DNA of 64,000 nucleotides from Pengzhenrongella frigida. Its GTDB lineage: Bacteria; Actinomycetota; Actinomycetes; Actinomycetales; Cellulomonadaceae. This document shows, piece by piece, positions 1 to 7,621 of this stretch; within the stretch, counting starts at the first letter, position 1, and every line of letters starts with the position of its first letter. Where the stretch lies: positions 1 through 64,000 of the forward strand of contig NZ_SDWW01000012.1 in the NCBI RefSeq assembly GCF_004168625.1, in the 5' to 3' direction. The notes beneath the pieces were generated by a model that was not told the origin of the DNA, searched no databases, and saw only the letters and a list, made by a program, of their open reading frames with translations. The position numbers were made by a program, and so were the translations under genes.

Positions 1-238
1 GCGCCCTATCGCGAGCTGCAGCCCACGACCCCGGTCAGGGCGTCGAGCCCCAGGTCATCGGTGGATCGAGGCTTAGCGATGACGGCGGGGGACAAGGATG
101 GGTCGGCAAGTGGCGGTCTGGCGAGCATCGTCGCAGGGTACGCAGGGCCTAGCGGACGATCATGGGCGCCAGCTACGTCGGCGTTGTGGTCTAGGACTCC
201 TGACCGTCCACCACAACTGATAGGTCTCCGAGTGATGA

Positions 239-577
239 TCAGGCGTAGACGTCGACCTCGCCCTTGCGGCGTTGGTCCGGGGTGCGCCCAGGATCCAGGG
301 CAGCTGCTGGGGGCGCCGCGGGACTATGACTCTGGTCCTGCTCGCGCGCGAGTGCTGCGGCGGCCGCTGCGACGGCCATTGTCGCCATCTCGACCATCGC
401 CTGGTCGACTTTGAGTGTGTCGTCAGGGGCGTGGTTCACGGCGTCCTGGGCCAGCTTCTTCTGTGCCTCGGTCAGGTGTTTCACGGCTTTGTCGTACGCC
501 TGCTGCGCTGCGGATCCCGAAGCTACGGGCCCCGCCACGATGCGCGACAGGTTTGTCGACGCCGCATTGATCCTCAT
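239..577 (-). CDS. Small Ala-rich protein of unknown function
   Basis: I do not recognise a specific function. The frame is open upstream to 724, but I chose the internal ATG at 575-577 because a purine-rich AAGGGGG lies about 11 nt before it and because the protein from there (112 aa, MRINAASTNL...) looks natural: a short polar N-terminus, a helical Gln/Lys/Ala stretch (residues ~25-45), an Ala-rich helix ([16 protein letters not shown]) and a disordered Pro/Arg-rich tail. There is no signal peptide and no clear membrane segment. The general form recalls short YjfB-like 'putative motility' proteins, but that is only an impression. It lies next to an integrase and could be element cargo or host DNA. 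Confidence 0.5.
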   Translation of the reverse strand: MRINAASTNLSRIVAGPVASGSAAQQAYDKAVKHLTEAQKKLAQDAVNHAPDDTLKVDQAMVEMATMAVAAAAAALAREQDQSHSPAAPPAAALDPGRTPDQRRKGEVDVYA

Positions 578-749
578 CTCGGACGTGGCCCCCTTCGTGA
601 TCCTGGGATCCCGATCGACCGACGCCGAGCGCCGTGAAGGGGAACCGACGCGATTCACCCGATCAGGGCCTCGCCCGAGGGCGGCCATGCCTCGTCCCCG
701 CAGAGATGGCACGCGAAAGCGCACACCTGTCGTTAGGTGGTGTCCGTGT

Positions 750-767
750 CCGCGCTTGCCAGCGCGG
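750..767. terminator. Hairpin between integrase and small protein gene
   Basis: CCGCGCT-tgcc-AGCGCGG is a perfect 7-bp stem with a 4-nt loop, about 20 nt past the integrase stop in the direction of transcription. There is no T-run, so termination is inferred from position only. Confidence 0.4.
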
Positions 768-787
768 CCACCGCCGGTCTTCTCGTG

Positions 788-2146
788 TCACGCCGTCCGC
801 GGCCGTTCGATGAGCACCTCATCCAGCTGCGCCGCGATCCGGCGCTGGGAGTCGTCGACGGCGTGCTGGTAGTGGAGGGCGGCGCGCGGGCTCGCGTGGC
901 CCGCGCGTTCCATCAGCTCGGGCAGGGTCGCGCCCGTGGACGCCACGAGCGTGAGCGCCGAGTGGCGCTGGTCGTGCCACGTCAGGTCGTCGCGCCCGAT
1001 CGCGCTGCGCGCCTTGGCGAACATCGTCGATCGCGACCCGCTGGCGAGCGGCGTCCCGTTCTGCGTGCCGAAGACCAACGAATCACGGCCCGGGGGAGTG
1101 AACTCGGTCATGTGCTCCCGCAGCACGGCGACCGCGATCTTGGGCAGCACCACGGCCCGCTTGCCGGCCCGGGTCTTCGGCGCGCTGAACCAGCTCTGGC
1201 CTTGCCGGCTGCGCGCCAGGGACTGCTCGACCCGCACCACGCCGCCCGCGAGGTCGAGGTGCTTGCGCTGCAGCGCGAACAGCTCTCCGGCGCGAAGACC
1301 GCTGCAGACCGCGAGGATCACGGACGCCCGGTACCGCTCGGGCATGCCGTCCGCCAGCGCCCACATCTCCTCGAGGCTGACCGTGCGCCGGTCCGCGCGG
1401 TCATGAGCGTCACGCTGCCCGGCACCCTTGATCGCGCACGGGTTCGTCGCGATCAGCTCGTCCGCCACGGCCTGCGCCATCCCGGCGTGCAGCAGCCGGT
1501 AGGCCTGCGTCGCGGCCGTCTGGCCGGCGTTGCGCCGCATCGGGCGCTCGGGCACCGAGGCATCGGTCGCGGCGGCCCATCCGTCCCGCGCCCACCCGGG
1601 GATCCGGCCGGTGGGCGCCAGCGGCGCACCCGAGGCGGCCGCCCACGCCCGGATCGCCGCGTTCACGCGGGTGTCGTGCTTGCTGCTGCGTTCCCACCGC
1701 TCGGTCACCCGTCGCGTCGACTCGGTGGTCACCGCGTGGTTCCACTCCCGCACCACGGCGGGCGTGAGCGAGGCCAGCGTCCGGATCCCCAGATGGATGG
1801 CTCGCGGCCGCCCGGAGGTCGTGGCCACGGGGATGGGCGCGTCGATCCAGGTGGCCAGGACCTGCTCGTACAGCGCATGGGTCGACTCGGCGATGTCGGT
1901 GCGGGTCGCGATCCAGCCGCGGAACCACTCACCCAGCGGTTGCTCGCCCAGCCGTGGGTCGCGCCACCCGCCGCGGGCCATCGTGGAGACCTCGTGGGCG
2001 AGCGCCTGGTCGGCCTCGGCCTTGGCCGCGAAGGTGCCGATGGTGCGCATCGCGCCGTCCGGTCCGGTGTACCTGGCCTGCCACCTCCCGGACGGCAGTC
2101 GGCGGATGGCGCCGCTCGAGCGGCGGTGCGAGGTACGAGCAGTCAT
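788..2146 (-). CDS. Tyrosine recombinase / phage-type integrase
   Basis: Complete 452-aa site-specific recombinase. Residues ~10-60 look like the N-terminal arm-type DNA-binding domain (basic, with a G-x-W-x-A-R-Y core), ~70-250 like the SAM-like core-binding domain, and the catalytic domain follows. All catalytic residues are visible: R285 (GLRAGE), K324, H391-x-x-R394 (HDQRH), H417 (AGHAS) and nucleophile Y426. Start is the ATG at 2144-2146, with GGAGG a few bases upstream. The gene starts about 106 bp from the 3' end of tRNA-Gly and reads away from it, the usual arrangement for an element integrated at a tRNA. No excisionase or phage structural gene is visible; the element, if still present, extends left of the window. 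Confidence 0.9.
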   Translation of the reverse strand: MTARTSHRRSSGAIRRLPSGRWQARYTGPDGAMRTIGTFAAKAEADQALAHEVSTMARGGWRDPRLGEQPLGEWFRGWIATRTDIAESTHALYEQVLATWIDAPIPVATTSGRPRAIHLGIRTLASLTPAVVREWNHAVTTESTRRVTERWERSSKHDTRVNAAIRAWAAASGAPLAPTGRIPGWARDGWAAATDASVPERPMRRNAGQTAATQAYRLLHAGMAQAVADELIATNPCAIKGAGQRDAHDRADRRTVSLEEMWALADGMPERYRASVILAVCSGLRAGELFALQRKHLDLAGGVVRVEQSLARSRQGQSWFSAPKTRAGKRAVVLPKIAVAVLREHMTEFTPPGRDSLVFGTQNGTPLASGSRSTMFAKARSAIGRDDLTWHDQRHSALTLVASTGATLPELMERAGHASPRAALHYQHAVDDSQRRIAAQLDEVLIERPRTA

Positions 2147-2164
2147 GGCGGGACCTCCGGTCGC

Positions 2165-2184
2165 TTATGGCACGTTATGGCACG
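2165..2184. repeat. Tandem 10-bp direct repeat upstream of integrase
   Basis: TTATGGCACG occurs twice back to back just upstream of the integrase start. Position and spacing suit arm-type integrase or regulator binding sites, but this is inference. Confidence 0.6.
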
Positions 2185-2225
2185 ACGGCCTGCGACAAGG
2201 GTCCAACGGGGGTCTGACATGGTCG

Positions 2226-2246
2226 CCGCAGGTCGCTGACCTGCGG
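2226..2246. repeat. Perfect inverted repeat beside tRNA-Gly 3' end
   Basis: CCGCAGGTC-gct-GACCTGCGG is a perfect 9-bp inverted repeat with a 3-nt centre, 7 bp from the tRNA CCA end. It may be the terminator of the tRNA transcript (no T-run), or part of the attachment or crossover region used by the neighbouring integrase. Confidence 0.6.
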
Positions 2247-2252
2247 AAATAC

Positions 2253-2326
2253 TGGAGCGGGTGAGGAGAATCGAACTCCCGTAGCCAGTTTGGAAGACTG
2301 GTGCTCTACCATTGAGCTACACCCGC
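2253..2326 (-). tRNA. tRNA-Gly (anticodon UCC)
   Basis: Read on the minus strand, GCGGGTG pairs with CACCCGC as a 7-bp acceptor stem. The D arm (AGCTCAATGGTAGAGC), the anticodon arm CCAGT-CTTCCAA-ACTGG with anticodon TCC, and the T arm with GTTCGATTC are all present. The 3' CCA is encoded (2253-2255) after discriminator U. It reads Gly GGA/GGG codons. Its 3' half is the likely attachment site for the adjacent tyrosine recombinase. Confidence 0.96.
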
Positions 2327-2482
2327 GGAGCCCGGTTCGCACACCGGACGGCCCCAAGATTAGCCGCTCCACGACCGGTCCAGGACCGGTCACGCATCCC
2401 GCTCCCTCTGGTCGGTCCCGCGTCGCCCCGGCACGAGTGGTCCAGCACGAGCGGCCCCGCACGTCGACCGCGAGTCACGCAC

Positions 2483-2488
2483 TAGACT
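2483..2488 (+). promoter_or_regulatory. Candidate -10 box of tRNA-Pro
   Basis: TAGACT lies 12 nt upstream of the tRNA-Pro 5' end, the right distance for a housekeeping-sigma -10 element. The same hexamer precedes the ileS leader at 36018. No good -35 was found. Confidence 0.4.
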
Positions 2489-2499
2489 CGCCGCCGTCA

Positions 2500-2573
2500 C
2501 GGGATGTGGCGCAGGTTGGTAGCGCGTCCGCTTTGGGAGCGGAAGGTCGTGGGTTCGAATCCCGCCATCCCGA
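2500..2573 (+). tRNA. tRNA-Pro (anticodon UGG)
   Basis: CGGGATG/CATCCCG form the acceptor stem and TCCGC-TTTGGGA-GCGGA is the anticodon arm with anticodon TGG. The T arm contains GGTTCGAATCC. Discriminator A at 2573; CCA is not encoded. A CGCGGAC/GTCCGCG stem at 2583-2606 may end the transcript. Confidence 0.96.
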
Positions 2574-2786
2574 CTCACCGCACGCGGACAGCACTCTTCG
2601 TCCGCGGGTGGCCCGTGGGCTCGGTGAAGTACCATCGTCGGGTTGCGCGCGCGGTCTTCCATGCCCGCTCGCGCCGCTGCGGGCCGCGGAGGCGGGGTAT
2701 CACCCCTGAACTGTTGCGCCCGCGCCAACGAGACCGCCGGCCGGCATATTCGGCCGATCACACCCGAGCACTGGGAGACCACCGAA

Positions 2787-4196
2787 GTGAAGAGCGCCGT
2801 CGAAACCCTGGACGCCACCAAGGTCAAGCTGACCGTCGAGGTGCCGTACGAGGAGCTCAAGCCGAGCATCGACCACGCCTACGCGCATCTCGCGGGGCAG
2901 GTCTCGGTTCCCGGCTTCCGCAAGGGCAAGGTCCCGCCGCGCATCATCGACCAGCGGGTCGGACGCGCGGCCGTGCTCGAGCACGCCATCAACGACGGGA
3001 TGGCGTCCTTCTACAGCGCCGCCGTGCGCGAGAACAAGCTGCGCCCGCTCGGTCAGCCCGAGATCGAGGTCACCCAGGTGCCCGACATCGCGGACACGAC
3101 CAGCGAGCTGCACTTCGTCGCGCAGGTCGAGGTGCGTCCCGAGATCGAGATCCCGGAGCTCGACACCCTCACGGTCGTCGTCGACGACCTCGAGGTCTCC
3201 GACGAGGACGTCGCCACCCGCCTCGAGGCGCTCCGTGAGCGCTTCGGCACACTCGTCGGCGTCGACCGCCCGGCCGGCGAGGGCGACTTCGTCGTGCTCG
3301 ACCTGGTCGCGACCGCGGCCGGCGAGCAGGTCGACAACGTCTCCGGCGTCAGCTACCAGATCGGCTCGGGCAACATGCTCGAGGGCCTCGACGAGGCGCT
3401 CCTGGGTCTGTCTGCCGGCGAGACCACCACGTTCTCCGCGCCGCTCGCCGGTGGCGAGCTCGAGGGTCAGCAGGCCGACATCACCGTGACGGCGACCACC
3501 GTCAAGCAGCGCGACCTGCCCGCGGCCGACGACGACTTCGCCCAGCTCGCGAGCGAGTTCGACACCCTGGCCGAGCTCGAGGCCGACCTGCGCGAGCAGG
3601 CCGCCCAGGGCAAGGCCTCCGGCCAGGCCATCCAGGCCCGCGACCTGCTCGTCGAGCAGCTGCTCGCCGCCGCGGCGATCCCGGCCCCGGCCGGCGTCGT
3701 CGAGGCCGAGGTCGTCCGCCACCTCGAGTCCGAGGGGCGCTCGGAGGACACCGAGCACCGCGCCGAGGTCGTCGTGCAGGCGACCACCGCGCTGCAGAAC
3801 CAGATCCTCCTGGACACGCTGGCCGAGAAGCTCGAGGTGAAGGTCAGCCAGAACGAGCTGCTCGAGTACCTCGTGAGCGCGTCGCGTCAGTACGGCATGG
3901 ACCCGAACACCTTCATCAAGACGGTGGACGAGCAGGGCCAGGTCCCGGCCATGGTCGCTGAGGTCGCACGGTCCAAGGCGATCGCCGTGGCCCTGCGCAA
4001 GGTGACCGTCACGGACGCCGCGGGCAACGCGGTCGACCTGTCCGAGTTCATCGGGTCTGACGCCGACGACCAGGCGGCCGAGTCGATCTTCGCTGCGGCC
4101 CAGGCCGCGGGGATCGCCGAGGCGGACTCCGACATCGTCTTCGACGACGAGGTCACCGAGGTCGCCGCGGACGACGAGACGACCGACAAGGCCTGA
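2787..4196 (+). CDS. tig: Trigger factor
   Basis: Ribosome-associated chaperone and peptidyl-prolyl isomerase that meets nascent chains at the exit tunnel (L23). The frame is open upstream, but the GTG at 2787 (GGAGACC about 8 nt before it) gives the conserved start M-K-S-A-V-E-T-L. The ribosome-binding signature V-P-G-F-R-K-G-K lies at residues ~46-53, the FKBP-type domain at ~150-240 and the helical C-terminal arms after that. Length is 469 aa, with an acidic, disordered tail (DDEVTEVAADDE). It precedes clpP1-clpP2-clpX, the usual actinobacterial order, but a hairpin separates it from clpP1, so it is probably transcribed on its own. Confidence 0.95.
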   Translation: MKSAVETLDATKVKLTVEVPYEELKPSIDHAYAHLAGQVSVPGFRKGKVPPRIIDQRVGRAAVLEHAINDGMASFYSAAVRENKLRPLGQPEIEVTQVPDIADTTSELHFVAQVEVRPEIEIPELDTLTVVVDDLEVSDEDVATRLEALRERFGTLVGVDRPAGEGDFVVLDLVATAAGEQVDNVSGVSYQIGSGNMLEGLDEALLGLSAGETTTFSAPLAGGELEGQQADITVTATTVKQRDLPAADDDFAQLASEFDTLAELEADLREQAAQGKASGQAIQARDLLVEQLLAAAAIPAPAGVVEAEVVRHLESEGRSEDTEHRAEVVVQATTALQNQILLDTLAEKLEVKVSQNELLEYLVSASRQYGMDPNTFIKTVDEQGQVPAMVAEVARSKAIAVALRKVTVTDAAGNAVDLSEFIGSDADDQAAESIFAAAQAAGIAEADSDIVFDDEVTEVAADDETTDKA

Positions 4197-4239
4197 TCCG
4201 ACCGGGGCTCAACACCCCACCGACCGCGCTGCGCCGTCA

Positions 4240-4270
4240 GCGAAAAGGCCCGTTTCCGGGGCCTTCTCGC
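4240..4270 (+). terminator. Terminator after tig
   Basis: GCGAAAAGGCCC and GGGCCTTCTCGC form a 12-bp stem with one mismatch and a 7-nt loop, 44 nt after the tig stop. There is no T-run, as is common in high-GC actinobacteria. Confidence 0.7.
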
Positions 4271-4366
4271 GGGCGGCGCAGCGTTATGGTCTGGAGCACA
4301 CGCACGGGTTTGGCCTCCGTCACACGGTGGTCGGCCCGGCACGAACGTCAGAATTAGGGAGCCTTG

Positions 4367-4990
4367 GTGAACGAGCAGATGCCGATGATCGCGCGGGCCG
4401 AAGGCGCAGGTCTGGGACTCAACGACCACATCTTCAACCGACTTCTCAAGGAACGAATCATCTGGCTCGGGTCCGAGGTGCGCGACGAGAACGCGAACGC
4501 GATCTGTGCCCAGATGCTGCTGCTGGCAGCGGAGGATCCCGACAAGGACATCTTCCTGTACATCAACTCGCCCGGCGGCTCGATCACGGCCGGCATGGCG
4601 ATCTACGACACCATGAAGTTCATCCAGCCCGACGTCGCGACCGTGGCGATGGGCATGGCGGCCTCGATGGGTCAGTTCCTGCTCTCCTCGGGCACCAAGG
4701 GCAAGCGCTACGCGACCCCGCACGCCCGCGTCATGATGCACCAGCCGTCCGGCGGCATCGGCGGTACCGCGACCGACGTGCGCATCAACGCCCAGCTGAT
4801 CCTGCACATGAAGAACGTGCTCGCCGAGCTGATCGCGGGGCAGACCGGCAAGTCGGTCGAGCAGATCCACGCCGACTCCGATCGTGACCGCTGGTTCACC
4901 GCCCCCGAGGCGCTGGAGTACGGCTTCGTCGACCACGTCGTCACCCACGCCGGGGCCGTCGCCGGTGGTGGCGGCACGACCAGCTCCTGA
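4367..4990 (+). CDS. clpP1: ATP-dependent Clp protease proteolytic subunit ClpP1
   Basis: Serine peptidase subunit of the ClpP1P2 barrel that works with ClpX or ClpC. The catalytic triad S100 (GMAASMG), H125 (MMHQPSGG) and D174 has the 25- and 49-residue spacing of the family. There are two possible starts, TTG 4364 and GTG 4367; AGGGAG at 4356-4361 fits GTG 4367 better (207 aa). ClpP2 starts 60 nt downstream with its own AGGAGAA. Two different ClpP subunits that assemble together are typical of actinobacteria. In related genera the pair is activated by ClgR; I could not find a convincing ClgR site upstream. Confidence 0.95.
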   Translation: MNEQMPMIARAEGAGLGLNDHIFNRLLKERIIWLGSEVRDENANAICAQMLLLAAEDPDKDIFLYINSPGGSITAGMAIYDTMKFIQPDVATVAMGMAASMGQFLLSSGTKGKRYATPHARVMMHQPSGGIGGTATDVRINAQLILHMKNVLAELIAGQTGKSVEQIHADSDRDRWFTAPEALEYGFVDHVVTHAGAVAGGGGTTSS

Positions 4991-5050
4991 CGTAGACCTG
5001 CGCCCAGCGGTCCGTCGACGCCCGTTCCACCAGAAGTTCGAGGAGAACCC

Positions 5051-5743
5051 GTGAGCATCGAGTCGCAGTACATCTCCAGCGCCGCCCGCCTCGCCGGCGG
5101 CCGGGCGCTGCCCTTCGGCGCCCCGTCGGGCCGTTACGTCCTGCCCCAGTTCGAGGAGCGGACGGCGTACGGCTTCAAGCGCCAGGACCCGTACACCAAG
5201 CTGTTCGAAGACCGCATCATCTTCCTGGGCGTCCAGGTCGACGACGCGTCGGCGGACGACGTCATGGCCCAGCTGCTGGTGCTCGAGAGCACCGACCCTG
5301 ACCGCGACATCATCCTGTACATCAACTCGCCCGGCGGCTCGTTCACGGCCATGACGGCCATCTACGACACGATGCAGTACATCAAGCCGCAGATCCAGAC
5401 CGTCTGCCTCGGCCAGGCGGCGTCGGCCGCGGCCGTGCTGCTCGGAGCGGGGAGCCCCGGCAAGCGGCTCGCCCTGCCGAACGCGCGCGTGCTGATCCAC
5501 CAGCCGGCGATGGAGGGTGGCGGGTACGCGCAGGCGTCCGACATCGAGATCCACGCGAACGAGCTCATCCGCATGCGGGAGTGGCTCGAGGAGACGCTCG
5601 CCATGCACTCGGGTCGGACCGTGGACCAGGTGCGCAACGACATCGAGCGGGACAAGATCCTCACGGCTGCCGAGGCCAAGGAGTACGGCCTCGTCGACCA
5701 GGTGCTCGAGAGCCGCAAGGCGCCGGCTGTCGTCTCCGCCTGA
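5051..5743 (+). CDS. clpP2: ATP-dependent Clp protease proteolytic subunit ClpP2
   Basis: Second, paralogous peptidase subunit, 230 aa, GTG start 4 nt after AGGAGAA. The nucleophile S125 (GQAASAA) and H150 (VLIHQPA) are visible; the acidic partner is an Asp at ~197-201 (NDIERD). The N-terminal extension of about 35 residues before the ClpP core ([16 protein letters not shown]) is probably a processed propeptide, as in mycobacterial ClpP2. It forms the operon clpP1-clpP2; clpX follows after 227 bp. Confidence 0.95.
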   Translation: MSIESQYISSAARLAGGRALPFGAPSGRYVLPQFEERTAYGFKRQDPYTKLFEDRIIFLGVQVDDASADDVMAQLLVLESTDPDRDIILYINSPGGSFTAMTAIYDTMQYIKPQIQTVCLGQAASAAAVLLGAGSPGKRLALPNARVLIHQPAMEGGGYAQASDIEIHANELIRMREWLEETLAMHSGRTVDQVRNDIERDKILTAAEAKEYGLVDQVLESRKAPAVVSA

Positions 5744-5782
5744 CGGCGCCGCCCACCGCGACGGCCGTCGCCCGGCTGACGG

Positions 5783-5834
5783 CGGCTCGTTGTCTTCACG
5801 TCCGGTTCGCACCGGCGATGACGACAACGAGCCG
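5783..5834. repeat. 12-bp inverted repeat between clpP2 and clpX
   Basis: CGGCTCGTTGTC (5783-5794) and GACAACGAGCCG (5823-5834) are perfect complements around a 28-nt interior that holds a small CCGG-ttcgca-CCGG hairpin. It could end the clpP1P2 message or be a regulator site for clpX. No T-run follows. Confidence 0.5.
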
Positions 5835-5970
5835 GCGTCGGGCGGGTGTTGAATGCGACATTGGGCCGTCGGTGGTGTGCAATGGGAAAGGCGCGGACCG
5901 CTCGGTCCCGATCGCACGCGTGGTACCTCGTCCGCTGCAAGGGCAGACGACCCGGAGAGAGGGGACGGCC

Positions 5971-7254
5971 TTGGCTCGCATCGGAGACGGCGCCGACCTT
6001 CTCAAGTGTTCGTTCTGCGGCAAGTCCCAGAAGCAGGTCAAGAAGCTCATCGCCGGGCCTGGCGTGTACATCTGTGACGAGTGCATCGACCTGTGCAACG
6101 AGATCATCGAGGAGGAGCTCGCCGAGGCGACCGAGGTCGCCATGGTCGAGCTTCCCAAGCCGCGGGAGATCTTCGACTTCCTCGAGCAGTACGTCATCGG
6201 TCAGGAGCCCGCGAAGCGGTCCCTCGCCGTGGCCGTGTACAACCACTACAAGCGGATCCAGGTCGGCGAGGCCGCGCGCGGCCCCGGCTCGGACGCCGAC
6301 GCCGTCGAGATCGCGAAGTCGAACATCCTGCTGATCGGCCCCACCGGCTGCGGCAAGACCTACCTCGCGCAGACGCTGGCCAAGATGCTGAACGTGCCGT
6401 TCGCGATCGCGGACGCCACCGCGCTCACCGAGGCGGGCTACGTCGGCGAGGACGTCGAGAACATCCTCCTCAAGCTCATCCAGGCCGCTGACTACGACGT
6501 CAAGAAGGCCGAGACCGGCATCATCTACATCGACGAGATCGACAAGATCGCCCGCAAGAGCGAGAACCCGTCGATCACCCGCGACGTCTCCGGGGAGGGC
6601 GTGCAGCAGGCGCTCCTGAAGATCCTCGAGGGCACGACGGCGTCGGTCCCGCCCCAGGGTGGGCGCAAGCACCCGCACCAGGAGTTCATCCAGATCGACA
6701 CGACGAACGTGCTGTTCATCGTGGCCGGTGCCTTTGCGGGTCTCGACGAGATCATCACCTCGCGCGCCGGCCGGCGCGGCATCGGCTTCGGCGCGTCCCT
6801 GCACTCCATCGACGATGTGGACGTGTTCGGCGAGGTGATGCCGGAGGACCTGCTGAAGTTCGGGCTCATCCCCGAGTTCATCGGCCGGGTCCCGGTGATC
6901 ACCACGGTGTCGCCGCTCGACCGGGAGGCGCTGGTCCGGATCCTCACCGAACCCCGCAACGCCCTGGTCAAGCAGTACCAGCGGATGTTCGAGATCGACG
7001 GCGTCGAGCTGGACTTCACCGACGACGCGGTCAACGCGATCGCCGACCAGGCCCTGCTGCGCGGCACGGGGGCGCGCGGACTGCGCGCCATCATGGAGGA
7101 GGTCCTCCAGCAGGTCATGTTCGACGTCCCCAGCCGCGACGACGTCGCCCGCGTGGTGATCTCGCGCGAGGTCGTGCTGGAGAACGTCAACCCCACGCTC
7201 GTGCCCCGCGAGATCCCCGCCGCCACGAAACGGCCGCGCGAGAAGAGCGCGTGA
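5971..7254 (+). CDS. clpX: ATP-dependent Clp protease ATP-binding subunit ClpX
   Basis: AAA+ unfoldase that recognises tagged substrates and feeds them to ClpP1P2. I chose the TTG at 5971 (GGAGAGAGGGGA just upstream) since it gives [11 protein letters not shown] followed at once by the zinc-binding domain (C13, C16, C35, C38). Then come Walker A GPTGCGKT at 123-130, Walker B (IIYIDEID) at ~184-191, the pore loop GYVGE and the D2 small domain. Length is 427 aa, normal for the family. Its last 4 bp overlap the start of the chorismate mutase gene (GTGA), so the two are translationally coupled. Confidence 0.95.
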   Translation: MARIGDGADLLKCSFCGKSQKQVKKLIAGPGVYICDECIDLCNEIIEEELAEATEVAMVELPKPREIFDFLEQYVIGQEPAKRSLAVAVYNHYKRIQVGEAARGPGSDADAVEIAKSNILLIGPTGCGKTYLAQTLAKMLNVPFAIADATALTEAGYVGEDVENILLKLIQAADYDVKKAETGIIYIDEIDKIARKSENPSITRDVSGEGVQQALLKILEGTTASVPPQGGRKHPHQEFIQIDTTNVLFIVAGAFAGLDEIITSRAGRRGIGFGASLHSIDDVDVFGEVMPEDLLKFGLIPEFIGRVPVITTVSPLDREALVRILTEPRNALVKQYQRMFEIDGVELDFTDDAVNAIADQALLRGTGARGLRAIMEEVLQQVMFDVPSRDDVARVVISREVVLENVNPTLVPREIPAATKRPREKSA

Positions 7255-7559
7255 CGCGGATGGTCGGCGCTGCCCTACCGCCCGAGCTCGCGTCGCTGCG
7301 GCAGAGCATCGACAACATCGACGCCGCGCTCGTGCACCTGCTCGCGGAGCGTTTCAAGGCCACCCAGCAGGTCGGTCACCTCAAGGCGCGGGAAGGCCTG
7401 CCGCCGTCGGACCTGGGTCGCGAGGCCCAGCAGATCGAGCGGCTGCGCCGGCTCGCCCAGGACTCGGGGCTCGATCCGGTGTTCGCCGAGAAGTTCCTCG
7501 GGTTCATCGTCGAAGAGGTCATCCGGCACCACGAAGAGATCGCGAACGCGCGTCCTTGA
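7251..7559 (+). CDS. Chorismate mutase, AroQ class
   Basis: Small all-helical enzyme (102 aa) converting chorismate to prephenate for Phe/Tyr synthesis in the cytoplasm. The AroQ pattern is visible: L-R-x-x-I-D-x-I-D-x-x-L-V-x-L-L-A-E-R near residues 16-35, a basic K-A-R-E segment and the closing helix [11 protein letters not shown]. Monofunctional, with no signal peptide. The GTG start overlaps the clpX stop; the recognisable start signal is weak, so translation probably depends on coupling. The 3' end lies in a short degenerate tandem repeat (7557-7610). Confidence 0.88.
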   Translation: MTRMVGAALPPELASLRQSIDNIDAALVHLLAERFKATQQVGHLKAREGLPPSDLGREAQQIERLRRLAQDSGLDPVFAEKFLGFIVEEVIRHHEEIANARP

Positions 7560-7612
7560 TCTGCGCGACCGTGACCTGCGTCCGTGATCCGCGCCCCTGA
7601 TCCGCGCGCTGG
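7557..7612 (+). repeat. Degenerate stop-codon tandem repeat
   Basis: Units beginning TGAtc/cTGCG or TGATCCGCG start at 7557, 7572, 7585 and 7598 (periods 15, 13, 13). The first TGA is the chorismate mutase stop; the later ones fall in the same, +1 and +2 frames. Confidence 0.7.
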
Positions 7613-7621
7613 AGCGGCGCC

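Noticed and set aside
1-238. Gene or attachment site at the left edge
   Set aside because: Frames on both strands are short and without start signals or conserved features; no copy of the tRNA-Gly 3' end was found.
4271-4366. ClgR operator upstream of clpP1
   Set aside because: I looked for a CGC-N5-GCG type site and found no good match; GTTCGCACCGGCG near 5805 has the wrong spacing.
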